A stretch of DNA of 64,000 nt from assembly GCF_014648855.1 (NCBI RefSeq), contig NZ_BMRX01000011.1, positions 284,412-348,411 on the forward strand. The letters run 5' to 3'. The notes beneath the pieces are model-generated. The model was not told the origin of the DNA and ran no database searches. It saw nothing but the letters and a program-made list of their open reading frames with translations. The position numbers and the translations under genes were made by a program. This DNA is from Streptomyces parvulus. GTDB taxonomy: Bacteria; Actinomycetota; Actinomycetes; Streptomycetales; Streptomycetaceae. Below, piece by piece: positions 33,036-41,400 of the stretch (position 1 is its first letter; each line of letters starts with the position of its first letter).

Positions 33036-33578
33036 TCAGACGCGGTCGAGGGGACGGTGCGGACCGCTGGGCAGCCGCACCTCGACGTGGTCGCCGGGGC
33101 GCACCACACCGCCCTCCCTCACGACGCTCATGATTCCGGCCTTGCGCACGACGTTCCCCGCCTCGTCGCGGCCGACGACCCGCTTCAGCAGTCCGTCCCG
33201 GAAGTGGTCGATCTGCAGGCAGGGGTTGCGGAGGCCGGTGACTTCCAGGACCGCGTCGTCGCCGATGCGCAGCAGGGTGCCGACCGGCAGCCCCAGCAGA
33301 TCGATGCCGCGGGTGGTGATGTTCTCGCCGAGTTCGCCGGGCGCCACCTCGAACCCCGCGTCGCCGACCTCGTCGAAGAGCTCTTCGTGCATGAGGTGGA
33401 CCTGGCGCAGATTCGGCTGCGTGGGGTCCTGCGCGACGCGCGAGCGGTGCCTGACCGTCACGCCCGCGTGCACGTCCCCCTCCACACCGAGGCCGGCGAG
33501 CAGCCTGACGCTGTCCCGGTTCGGCTTGGTGAACGAGTACTCCCCGTTGCTGCTGACCGCCGTCACTCGTCCGCTCAT
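33036..33578 (-). CDS. MOSC domain protein
   Basis: A 180-residue MOSC (molybdenum cofactor sulfurase C-terminal) domain protein. Core motifs are GEDVHAG-like GVEGDVHAGVTV, GELGENITTRGIDLLGLPVGTLLRIG and the conserved cysteine in TGLRNPCLQIDHF, which may carry sulfur or the cofactor. ATG 33578 has GGGGG upstream. It is probably cytosolic and its substrate is unknown. Confidence 0.85.
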   Translation of the reverse strand: MSGRVTAVSSNGEYSFTKPNRDSVRLLAGLGVEGDVHAGVTVRHRSRVAQDPTQPNLRQVHLMHEELFDEVGDAGFEVAPGELGENITTRGIDLLGLPVGTLLRIGDDAVLEVTGLRNPCLQIDHFRDGLLKRVVGRDEAGNVVRKAGIMSVVREGGVVRPGDHVEVRLPSGPHRPLDRV

Positions 33579-33669
33579 GCGCAGGACCCCCTCGTCGGTA
33601 ACGCTGACGCCGTCCGTCGGCGACGAGCCTAGTCCGGGCGCTCCGGGGACTCGCACGCGCGCGTGACGT

Positions 33670-34950
33670 TCAGGCCGGGGGCCCGCTCCCGGTCCCCTCC
33701 GGGCCGGGGCGTCCCAGCTCCTGCCTGCGGGTCCACAGCTTGCGCATGCGGGTGGAGCCGCCGGGCCCGGACGGGCGGTTCCGGCGGCCGTGGACGCGGG
33801 GGTCGTCGGTGACGTCGTAACGCTTCACGTACGCCCCGAGGAACGCCTGGAGGGTGGCGACCGCCGGGATGGCGATCAGGGCGCCGACGGCGCCCAGCAG
33901 CGCGGTGCCGGCGACGACCGAGCCGAAGGCGACCGCCGGGTGGATGTCCACCGTCTTGGAGGTCAGCTTCGGCTGGAGCACGTAGTTCTCGAACTGCTGG
34001 TAGATCACCACGAAGACCAGGACCCACAGCGCGTACCAGGGATTGACCGTGAAGGCGATCAGCATCGGCAGCGCACCCGCGAGGTAGGTGCCGATGGTGG
34101 GGATGAACTGCGAGACCAGGCCCACCCACACGGCGAGCGCGGGGGCGTAGGGCACCTCCAGGATCTCCAGCAGGACGTAGTGCGCCACGCCGGAGATCAG
34201 CGCCATCAGGCCGCGCGAGTACAGGTACCCGCCGGTCTTGTCCACGGCGATCTCCCACGCGCGCAGGACCTCGGCCTGCCGGGCGGGCGGCAGGACGGAG
34301 CAGAGCGCGCGGCGCAGCCGGGGGCCGTCGGCGGCGAAGTAGAACGAGAAGAGCAGGATGGTCAGCAGCTGGAAGAGCCCGCCCAGGACCTGCGTCGACA
34401 CGTCCAGGACACCCGTGGCGCTGTTCTGCACGTAGTTGCGCAGCCAGTCGGAGCGCAGCAGGCCCTCCTGGATGTCGACGCGCCGCAGATCGGTGTGGAA
34501 GTGGCCGTTGACCCAGCTGATCACCGAGTCCAGGTAGTCCGGGAAGTCCTCGACCATCTTGACGATCTGCCCGGCGAGCATGGAGCCGAGCAGCGTGACG
34601 AACCCGGCGGTGGCGATCAGCACGGCGAGGAAGACGAGGAAGGTGGCGAACCCGCGGCGCATACCGCGTCCCGCCATCCAGCTCACCGCGGGTTCGATGG
34701 CGAGCGCCAGGAAGAACGCGATGAGGATGTTGATCAGCAGGCCGGTGAGCTGATGGAAGGCCCAGCTGCCCAGCTGGAAGGCGGCGATGAGCGCGAGGGC
34801 CAGCACCATGGCGCGCGGCAGCCAGCGCGGCATGCGGGCGCCCGGACCCCTGGGCACGGCGCCGCCGTCGGCCGGCGGGCCGGTGGGCGGCGTGGGGCCG
34901 GGCGGGGGAGCGTGCCGGGGCGCCTGCCCGGTCTCGTCAGTGGATGCCAC
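33670..34950 (-). CDS. AI-2E/PerM family transporter
   Basis: A 426-residue membrane protein with about eight hydrophobic helices, Pro-rich at the N-terminus and basic at the C-terminus. Typical family features are FFLALAIEPAVSWMAGRGMRRG, the long central soluble-like region DLRRVDIQEGLLRSDWLRNY, FQLLTILLFSFYFAADGPRL and FVVIYQQFENYVLQPKLTSK. The family is named for AI-2 export in E. coli but many members act elsewhere. GTG 34950 is chosen; GTG 34968 would add six residues. Confidence 0.85.
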   Translation of the reverse strand: MASTDETGQAPRHAPPPGPTPPTGPPADGGAVPRGPGARMPRWLPRAMVLALALIAAFQLGSWAFHQLTGLLINILIAFFLALAIEPAVSWMAGRGMRRGFATFLVFLAVLIATAGFVTLLGSMLAGQIVKMVEDFPDYLDSVISWVNGHFHTDLRRVDIQEGLLRSDWLRNYVQNSATGVLDVSTQVLGGLFQLLTILLFSFYFAADGPRLRRALCSVLPPARQAEVLRAWEIAVDKTGGYLYSRGLMALISGVAHYVLLEILEVPYAPALAVWVGLVSQFIPTIGTYLAGALPMLIAFTVNPWYALWVLVFVVIYQQFENYVLQPKLTSKTVDIHPAVAFGSVVAGTALLGAVGALIAIPAVATLQAFLGAYVKRYDVTDDPRVHGRRNRPSGPGGSTRMRKLWTRRQELGRPGPEGTGSGPPA

Positions 34951-35010
34951 GGAGCAAGTCTCGCCCACGCGGCGGACGGCGGATGACCGCCCGCCGGTCC
35001 ACGCCTGCGG

Positions 35011-35205
35011 TCACCGGCGTTCCCGCGGCACGTCCATGACGGTGCAGACCACCCGCCACACCTCCTTGGCGTCCCAGCCCGCGTCGAGCGCCCCGTGTAC
35101 CGTCCGCCCGCCCAGCTCCGCCATCACGTGATCACGCGCGAAGGTGTCGGCGTACCCCGGACCGAAGTGGTCCGCCATCCGCTCCCAGAAGACCGTCAAC
35201 CGCAT
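35011..35205 (-). CDS. DUF3046 small protein
   Basis: A 64-residue protein, MRLTVFWERMADHFGPGYAD at the start and EVWRVVCTVMDVPRERR at the end. This matches the actinobacterial DUF3046 family, often located near recA-recX. It is soluble, and its function is unknown. ATG 35205 is the natural start. Confidence 0.85.
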   Translation of the reverse strand: MRLTVFWERMADHFGPGYADTFARDHVMAELGGRTVHGALDAGWDAKEVWRVVCTVMDVPRERR

Positions 35206-35286
35206 GACACCAGTATCCCGCCCCTGAGAGTGGGTCCCGAGCCGGGACCGGGTACGGGTCGCGCTTTCCGGCCTACGGTCTGTGCC

Positions 35287-36240
35287 ATGGCCGAATCCGG
35301 AGTTTCCGCCCTCACCCCGACCCCGCGTGCCCCCGTCTCGCACCCGTCGCTCGCCCGCGCGGAGCAGTTCGTCTGGCGCACGGCGCGCGTGCTGGAGCAG
35401 CGGCTCTTCGCGTACCACTTCCGGGGCGGCGACGCCGCCCACGTGGAGACCGCGCTCGACGCCTATCGGAACGAGGACGGCGGGTACGGGCACGCGCTGG
35501 AGCCGGACCTGCGCGGTCCGGCCAGCGGGCCGGCGCACACCGCGCGTGCGCTGCGGGTCCTGGACGCGGTCGGACGCTGCGGCGGACAGCGCGTGGAGCG
35601 GATGTGCCGCTTCCTGACCTCCGCGTCCACGCCGGACGGTGCCCTGCCCGCGGCCCGGTCCGCGGGGTCCGGGGACGCGGGCGCGCCCGCCGGTCCGGCC
35701 GGGGGCGCCCCCGCGGGCGAGCTCCTCGCCACCGGGCCGGTGGTCGGCCTGCTGCACCGCAACGAGGTCTGGCACGCGTGGCTGTTCCGCGCCACGGACT
35801 TCTGCTGGCGGGCGATCGGGGCGCTGGAGCACTCGCATCCGTACGAGGTCGAGGCCGCCGTGGCCTTCCTGGACAGCGCACCCGACCGCCCGCGCGCGGA
35901 GGCAGCGGCGGACCGGCTGGGCCGCCTGGTGCGCGAGCAGCGGCTCGCCGTGCTGGATCCGGACGACCTCGGCACACAGCCCGTCCCCCCGGGCTACGCC
36001 CCGCGCGAGCACCACTTCCCGCACGACTACGCGCGGCACCCGCACTCCCTCGCGCGCGCGTGGTTCACGGACGCCGAGATGAGCCGCTCCCTCGACTTCC
36101 TCGCGGCGGCGCAGGAGGACGACGGCGGCTGGCCCCTCCGCCGGGCCCGCCGGGCGCCCGCCCCGGCCCTGGAGGCCCGGCCCGCGGTGACGCTGGAGGC
36201 CCTGCGCACGCTCCGCGCGTACGGCCGCGCTCTCGGCTGA
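35287..36240 (+). CDS. Alpha/alpha-toroid (prenyltransferase/squalene cyclase-like) protein, unknown function
   Basis: A 317-residue protein with toroid-repeat sequence motifs: ETALDAYRNEDGGYGHALEPDLRG near residue 58 and SLDFLAAAQEDDGGWPL near 275. These recall the QW/DGG repeats of squalene-hopene cyclases and protein prenyltransferases. Catalytic residues of cyclases (DXDD) or the zinc ligands of prenyltransferases are not evident, so an enzyme activity is not supported. An Ala/Gly/Pro-rich insert lies at about 118-145. ATG 35287 is 4 nt after GTGCC with weak ribosome-binding support. The gene stands alone on this strand. Confidence 0.75.
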   Translation: MAESGVSALTPTPRAPVSHPSLARAEQFVWRTARVLEQRLFAYHFRGGDAAHVETALDAYRNEDGGYGHALEPDLRGPASGPAHTARALRVLDAVGRCGGQRVERMCRFLTSASTPDGALPAARSAGSGDAGAPAGPAGGAPAGELLATGPVVGLLHRNEVWHAWLFRATDFCWRAIGALEHSHPYEVEAAVAFLDSAPDRPRAEAAADRLGRLVREQRLAVLDPDDLGTQPVPPGYAPREHHFPHDYARHPHSLARAWFTDAEMSRSLDFLAAAQEDDGGWPLRRARRAPAPALEARPAVTLEALRTLRAYGRALG

Positions 36241-36275
36241 TCCTCGCGGTCCCTCCGGGTCGGTGCGGGCCCCGT

Positions 36276-36584
36276 TCAGCCGCCCAGGGCCCGCACGCCG
36301 GCGGTGACCAGCACGGCGGCCGCGACGACGACCAGGAACGGCGCCCGCAGTACGAGGGCCACGGCCGCCGCGGCGACCCCCGCGGCCCGCGCGTCCACGA
36401 CGAGCGCCTGGCCGTCCGCGAAGGTCTGCTGGGCGGTGAGCGCCGCGAGGAGGGCGACGGGCAGCAGCGCGGCCAGCCGGCGGACCAGTGGCCGTTCCAG
36501 GGCGCCCGCGGGGACGAGCAGCCCGGCGAGCTTGACGGCGTAGCAACCCACCGCCGTCGCGATGATGGCGATCCAGACGTTCAC
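36276..36584 (-). CDS. azlD: AzlD family branched-chain amino acid transport subunit
   Basis: A 102-residue protein made of four hydrophobic helices (VWIAIIATAVGCYAVKLAGL; RLAALLPVALLAALTAQQTF; AAGVAAAAVALVLRAPFLVV; AAVLVTAG). It is the small partner of AzlC in export of branched-chain amino acids or analogues. GTG 36584 overlaps the azlC stop by 4 nt. Confidence 0.88.
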   Translation of the reverse strand: MNVWIAIIATAVGCYAVKLAGLLVPAGALERPLVRRLAALLPVALLAALTAQQTFADGQALVVDARAAGVAAAAVALVLRAPFLVVVAAAVLVTAGVRALGG

Positions 36585-37342
36585 CGTTCTCCCTCCGCGC
36601 CGTCGGCGGGCGCTGGGCCGTCGGGTGCGGCGCCTCCCGCGCGGCGTCCGCCCGCCCACAGGACGAGCGGCGCCGCCAGAGCGGCCACCAGGACCGGCAC
36701 GCCCGCGGGCAGCACCGGCAGCAGGCCGAGCCCGAGGAGCACCGCCACGCCCGCGACGGTGCGCTCGGTGGTGCTCTTCAGCATCGGCGCGAGCAGCGCC
36801 AGGAAGACGGCGGGTCCGGCCGCGTCGAGACCCCAGGCGGCGGTGTCCCCGATGGCCTCCGCGCCCAGCGCCCCCAGCAGGGTGGTGAGGTTCCACAGCA
36901 CGTACAAGGTGAGTCCGGTGACGGTGAACCCGATCCGCACGCCGCGCCGCGTGGGCTGGGCGAGGGCCACGGCGGTCGTCTCGTCGATGACCCACTGCGC
37001 CGCGAACGGCCGCACCGCGCGCGGGAGGGCCAGCAACTGCGAGAGGCGCAGCCCGTAGAAGGCGTTGCGCACGCCGAGGAAGAAGGCGCCCGCCGCCGCC
37101 GTGAGCGGGTTGCCGCCGACCGCGAGCGCCCCCACGAGCGCGAACTGGGACGCGCCGGTGAACACCAGGAGGCTGAGCGCGCAGGTCTGGGCGAGGGTCA
37201 GTCCGCTGCCGGCCGAGGTCACCCCGAAGGCGAACCCGGACAGTCCGACGGCGACGCCGACTCCGAGGGCGTCCCGGACGACGGCGGCGTCGGGCTTGCC
37301 CACGACGGCTCCGGTCTCGGGAAGGGCTGTCTGTTCTGTCAC
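36581..37342 (-). CDS. azlC: AzlC family branched-chain amino acid permease
   Basis: A 253-residue membrane protein with the AzlC signature helices LLVFTGASQFALVGALAVGG and FFLGVRNAFYGLRLSQLL and VIDETTAVAL. It forms the large exporter subunit with AzlD. The C-terminal 25 residues are Ala/Gly/Pro-rich and cytoplasmic. The GTG start overlaps the AraC-type regulator stop (GTGA), so the regulator and transporter form one operon. Confidence 0.9.
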   Translation of the reverse strand: MTEQTALPETGAVVGKPDAAVVRDALGVGVAVGLSGFAFGVTSAGSGLTLAQTCALSLLVFTGASQFALVGALAVGGNPLTAAAGAFFLGVRNAFYGLRLSQLLALPRAVRPFAAQWVIDETTAVALAQPTRRGVRIGFTVTGLTLYVLWNLTTLLGALGAEAIGDTAAWGLDAAGPAVFLALLAPMLKSTTERTVAGVAVLLGLGLLPVLPAGVPVLVAALAAPLVLWAGGRRAGGAAPDGPAPADGAEGER

Positions 37343-38205
37343 GCCTCGGACGGTAGGAGGAGGCGGCGCCGCGCGTCTTGTACGTTCTTGCGCTCACGCT
37401 GGTAGGCGCCGGGCGGCACGCCCACGATCCGTGCGAAGTGCCGGTTCAGATGCGGCTGGTCGGTGAAACCCACGGCGACGGCCGCCTCGGCGGGTGACGT
37501 CCCGGCGTCGAGGAGCCGTCGCGCGCGCCGCACCCGGGCGTCGGTCAGCCAGGTGTGGGGCGGCATGCCGTAGGCGTCCCGGAAGGCCCTGAGCAGCGCG
37601 AAGGGGCTGCTGCCCAGCTCTCCGGCGAGTCGCTCCAGGCTCGGCGGGTCCGCCATCCGCTCCTCGAGCACGGCACGCGCGCGTGCCGCGACCCCGGCCC
37701 CGGCCGTCGGCACCTCCCGGCGGGGCAGCGGCCCGCCGTTGAGCCGCAGCAGACGGGTCACCGCCACCCGCAGCAGGGTGTCGGCGGCGAGCGCGTTCCC
37801 CTCGTCGGCGGCGCGCAGCACGCGGTGCACCAGCTCGACGGCGTAGGGGTCGTCGAGGACCGGCCGGACGAAGCCGGGGGTCCCGCGCAGCGTCGTCGTC
37901 TCGGCCGCGATCCCGGCCACCAGGTCGGGCGCCGGGTAGACCGCTCCGTACCGCCATCCCTCCGGCACGCCCGCGCGTCCCGTGTGCGGGGTGTCCGGGT
38001 TGACCAGGGCGAGTGATCCCGCCCCCGCGTACTGGTCGCCGCCGCCGTGGTGGAAGACCTCCACGCCGTCGGCTATGGCGGCGATCACGAAGTGCTCGTG
38101 CGTGTGGCGTACGAAGGTCTTGCGCACGTACCGGGCCCGCAGCAGGTCGACGTCGGGCAGCTCCGCGTACTGCCAGTGCCGTGCCCGCTCGCCCGTTCCC
38201 GCCAT
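37339..38205 (-). CDS. AraC-family transcriptional regulator of the azlCD operon
   Basis: A 288-residue AraC-type protein. An N-terminal cupin-like domain (FVRHTHEHFVIAAIADGVEVF, SLALVNPDTPHTG) probably binds an effector. The C-terminal double helix-turn-helix reads LERLAGELGSSPFALLRAFRDAYGMPPH and AAVAVGFTDQPHLNRHFARIVGVPPG. This layout is common in regulators of amino-acid exporters. ATG 38205 is chosen; a GTG at 38223 is possible. It probably controls its own operon. Confidence 0.88.
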   Translation of the reverse strand: MAGTGERARHWQYAELPDVDLLRARYVRKTFVRHTHEHFVIAAIADGVEVFHHGGGDQYAGAGSLALVNPDTPHTGRAGVPEGWRYGAVYPAPDLVAGIAAETTTLRGTPGFVRPVLDDPYAVELVHRVLRAADEGNALAADTLLRVAVTRLLRLNGGPLPRREVPTAGAGVAARARAVLEERMADPPSLERLAGELGSSPFALLRAFRDAYGMPPHTWLTDARVRRARRLLDAGTSPAEAAVAVGFTDQPHLNRHFARIVGVPPGAYQRERKNVQDARRRLLLPSEA

Positions 38206-38214
38206 GCCACCATT

Positions 38215-38233
38215 CTCCGTCACCGGGACGGAG
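38215..38233. promoter_or_regulatory. Perfect inverted repeat upstream of the araC-type gene
   Basis: CTCCGTC and GACGGAG pair around ACCGG, just upstream of the regulator start. It is a candidate autoregulatory operator or 5' UTR hairpin. Confidence 0.35.
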
Positions 38234-38250
38234 GCTCCACCGGCCGCCGG

Positions 38251-38287
38251 CCCGCCCCTGCCCCTGCCTCTGTCTCTGCCCCTGCCC
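38251..38287. repeat. Polypyrimidine CCTGCC/CTCTGT tract
   Basis: A run of CCCCTGCCCCTG followed by CCTCTGTCTCTGCCCCTGCCC, lacking A on this strand. It lies in the gap between the araC-type gene and the divergent helicase gene. It is a simple-sequence tract of unknown significance. Confidence 0.8.
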
Positions 38288-38438
38288 AGTCGCCTCGGTC
38301 CGTCGCTCGGGCCGCCACCCCGGCCCGTCGCACTGCCCCCTCGCCCCTGGACGTCGGGAGGCCCCTCCGGCCGCGGCCGTCCACCGGTCGCGCGCCCGGC
38401 TCGGGCCGATTGTCAGTGCCGGGGTGCACGATGGATCC

Positions 38439-41400
38439 ATGGTCAGCTCCGCTCACCGAGCCCTGGACGGCTTCTCCCCCGCGACCCGCGGCTGGTTCAC
38501 GGGTGCCTTCTCCGCGCCCACCGCCGCGCAGGCGGGGGCCTGGCAGGCGATCTCCGCGGGCTCGGACGTCCTGGTGGTCGCGCCGACCGGGTCCGGCAAG
38601 ACGCTGGCCGCCTTCCTCGCCGCCCTGGACCAGCTGACCTCGACGCCCCCGCCCGCCGACCCCAGGAAGCGCTGCCGCGTCCTGTACGTCTCCCCTCTGA
38701 AGGCGCTGGCCGTCGACGTCGAGCGCAATCTCCGCAGCCCGCTGACCGGCATCCGGCAGGAGTCGGTCCGCCTCGGCCTGCCGGAGCCGGAGGTCAAGGT
38801 CGGCATCCGCTCGGGCGACACACCGGCCGCGGAGCGCCGCGCCCTGTCCACCCGGCCGCCGGACATCCTGATCACCACCCCGGAGTCCCTGTTCCTGATG
38901 CTGACGTCGGCCACGCGCGAGGCGCTGACCGGCATCGAGACAGTGATCCTCGACGAGGTGCACGCGGTCGCCGGGACCAAGCGCGGCGCGCACCTGGCGC
39001 TCACCCTGGAGCGGCTGGACGAGCTGCTGCCGAAGCCGGCCCGCCGCATCGGCCTGTCGGCGACGGTCCGCCCGGTGGACGAGGTCGCCCGCTTCCTCGC
39101 CCCGCGCGGCAGGGTGGAGATCGTCCAGCCGGACTCGGGCAAGGAGTTCGACCTGTCGGTCGTCGTCCCCGTCGAGGACCTGGGCGAGCTGGGCGGCTCC
39201 CCCGTCGCGGACAAGGAGGAGGGCGCCGAGCGGCCGTCGATCTGGCCGCACGTGGAGGAGCGGATCACCGATCTGGTCCAGTCCCACCGCTCGACCATCG
39301 TCTTCGCGAACTCCCGGCGCCTCGCCGAGCGCCTGTGCAACAGGCTCAACGAGATCGCGTACGAGCGCGCCACCGGCGAGCCGCTGGACGAGCACCACTC
39401 CCCCGCCGAGCTGATGGGCGGCTCGGGAGCCGCCCAGGGCGCCCCCTCCGTGATCGCCCGCGCGCACCACGGCTCGGTCTCCAAGGAGCAGCGCGCTCTC
39501 GTGGAGGAGGACCTCAAGGCGGGCCGGCTGCCCGCGGTGGTCGCCACCTCCAGCCTGGAGCTGGGCATCGACATGGGCGCGGTCGACCTGGTCGTCCAGG
39601 TCGAGTCGCCGCCCTCCGTCGCCTCCGGCCTCCAGCGCGTCGGCCGCGCGGGCCACCAGGTCGGCGCGGTCTCCACGGGCGTGGTCTTCCCCAAGTACCG
39701 CGGCGACCTCGTGCAGTCCGCCGTGGTCACCGAGCGGATGCGCAGCGGTGCCATCGAGGCGCTCCGGATCCCGGCCAACCCGCTGGACGTCCTCGCCCAG
39801 CAGATCGTGGCGATGACCGCGCTGGACACCTGGCAGGTCGACGACCTCCTCACCACCGTCCGGCGCGCCGCCCCCTTCGCCTCGCTCCCGGAGTCGGCGT
39901 TCACGGCCGTCCTGGACATGCTCGCGGGCCGCTATCCGTCCGACGCCTTCGCCGAGCTGCGCCCGCGCGTGGTGTGGGACCGGGTGACCGGCACCGTCAC
40001 CGGCCGCCCGGGCGCCCAGCGACTCGCCGTCACCTCCGGGGGCACGATCCCCGACCGGGGGCTCTTCGGCGTCTTCCTGGCGGGCGCCGACCCGAAGAAG
40101 GGCGGCGGCCGGGTCGGCGAGCTGGACGAGGAGATGGTCTACGAGTCGCGCGTGGGCGACGTCTTCACGCTCGGCACCAGCTCCTGGCGGATCGAGGACA
40201 TCACCCGCGACCGGGTCCTGGTCTCACCCGCCCCCGGCGTCCCGGGCAGGCTGCCGTTCTGGAAGGGCGACCAGTTGGGCCGCCCGCTGGAGCTGGGACG
40301 CGCCCTGGGCGCCTTCCTGCGCGAGGTCGGCTCCCTCTCCAAGGAGGACGCGCGGCTGCGCCTGGTCACCGCCGGCCTGGACGCCTGGGCCGCGGACAAC
40401 GTCCTCGCCTACCTCGACGAACAGCGCGAGGCCTGCGGCCACGTCCCCGACGACCGCACCATCGTCGTGGAGCGCTTCCGCGACGAGCTGGGCGACTGGC
40501 GGGTCGTGGTGCACTCCCCCTTCGGCGCCCAGGTGCACGCCCCCTGGGCCCTCGCCCTCGGCGCCCGCCTCTCCGAGCGGTACGGCATGGACGCCCAGGT
40601 GATGCACGCCGACGACGGCATCGTGCTGCGCCTGCCGGACGCCGACCTGATGGGTCTGGACCTCCTCGACCAGGAGCCTTCGAAGCCGGGCCTGGAGTAC
40701 GACGCGGAGCAGGCACCCGTCGGCGCGGCGGACGTCGTCTTCGACAAGGGCGAGGTCGACCGGGTCGTCACCGAGCAGGTGGGCGGCTCGGCCCTGTTCG
40801 CCTCCCGCTTCCGCGAGTGCGCCGCCCGCGCGCTGCTGCTGCCGCGCCGCAGCCCCGGCAGGCGGACCCCGCTGTGGCAGCAGCGCCAGCGCGCGGCACA
40901 GCTGCTCGAGGTGGCCAGCGAGTACGGCTCGTTCCCCATCGTCCTGGAGGCGATCCGCGAGTGCCTCCAGGACGTCTTCGACGTGCCCGGCCTCGTCGAG
41001 CTGATGGGCGACCTGGAGGCTCGCAAGGTACGCCTGGTCGAGGTCACGACCCCGGAGCCGTCACCGTTCGCCCGCTCCCTGCTCTTCGGTTACGTCGCCC
41101 AGTTCCTCTACGAGGGCGACTCGCCGCTCGCCGAGCGCAGGGCTGCCGCGCTGTCCCTGGACTCGCGGCTGCTGGCCGAGCTGCTCGGACAGGCGGAACT
41201 GCGGGAGCTGCTCGACGCGGAGGTCCTCACCGAGCTGGAGCGCGAGCTGCAGTGGCTGACCGAGGACCGGCGCATCAAGGACCCGGAGGGCGTCGCCGAC
41301 CTGCTCAGGCTGCTCGGTCCGCTCACCGACGCCGAGCTGGCCGAGCGGGGCGCCGAGCCGCAGTGGGCACCCGAGCTGGCCCGGGCGCGCCGGGCCATCA

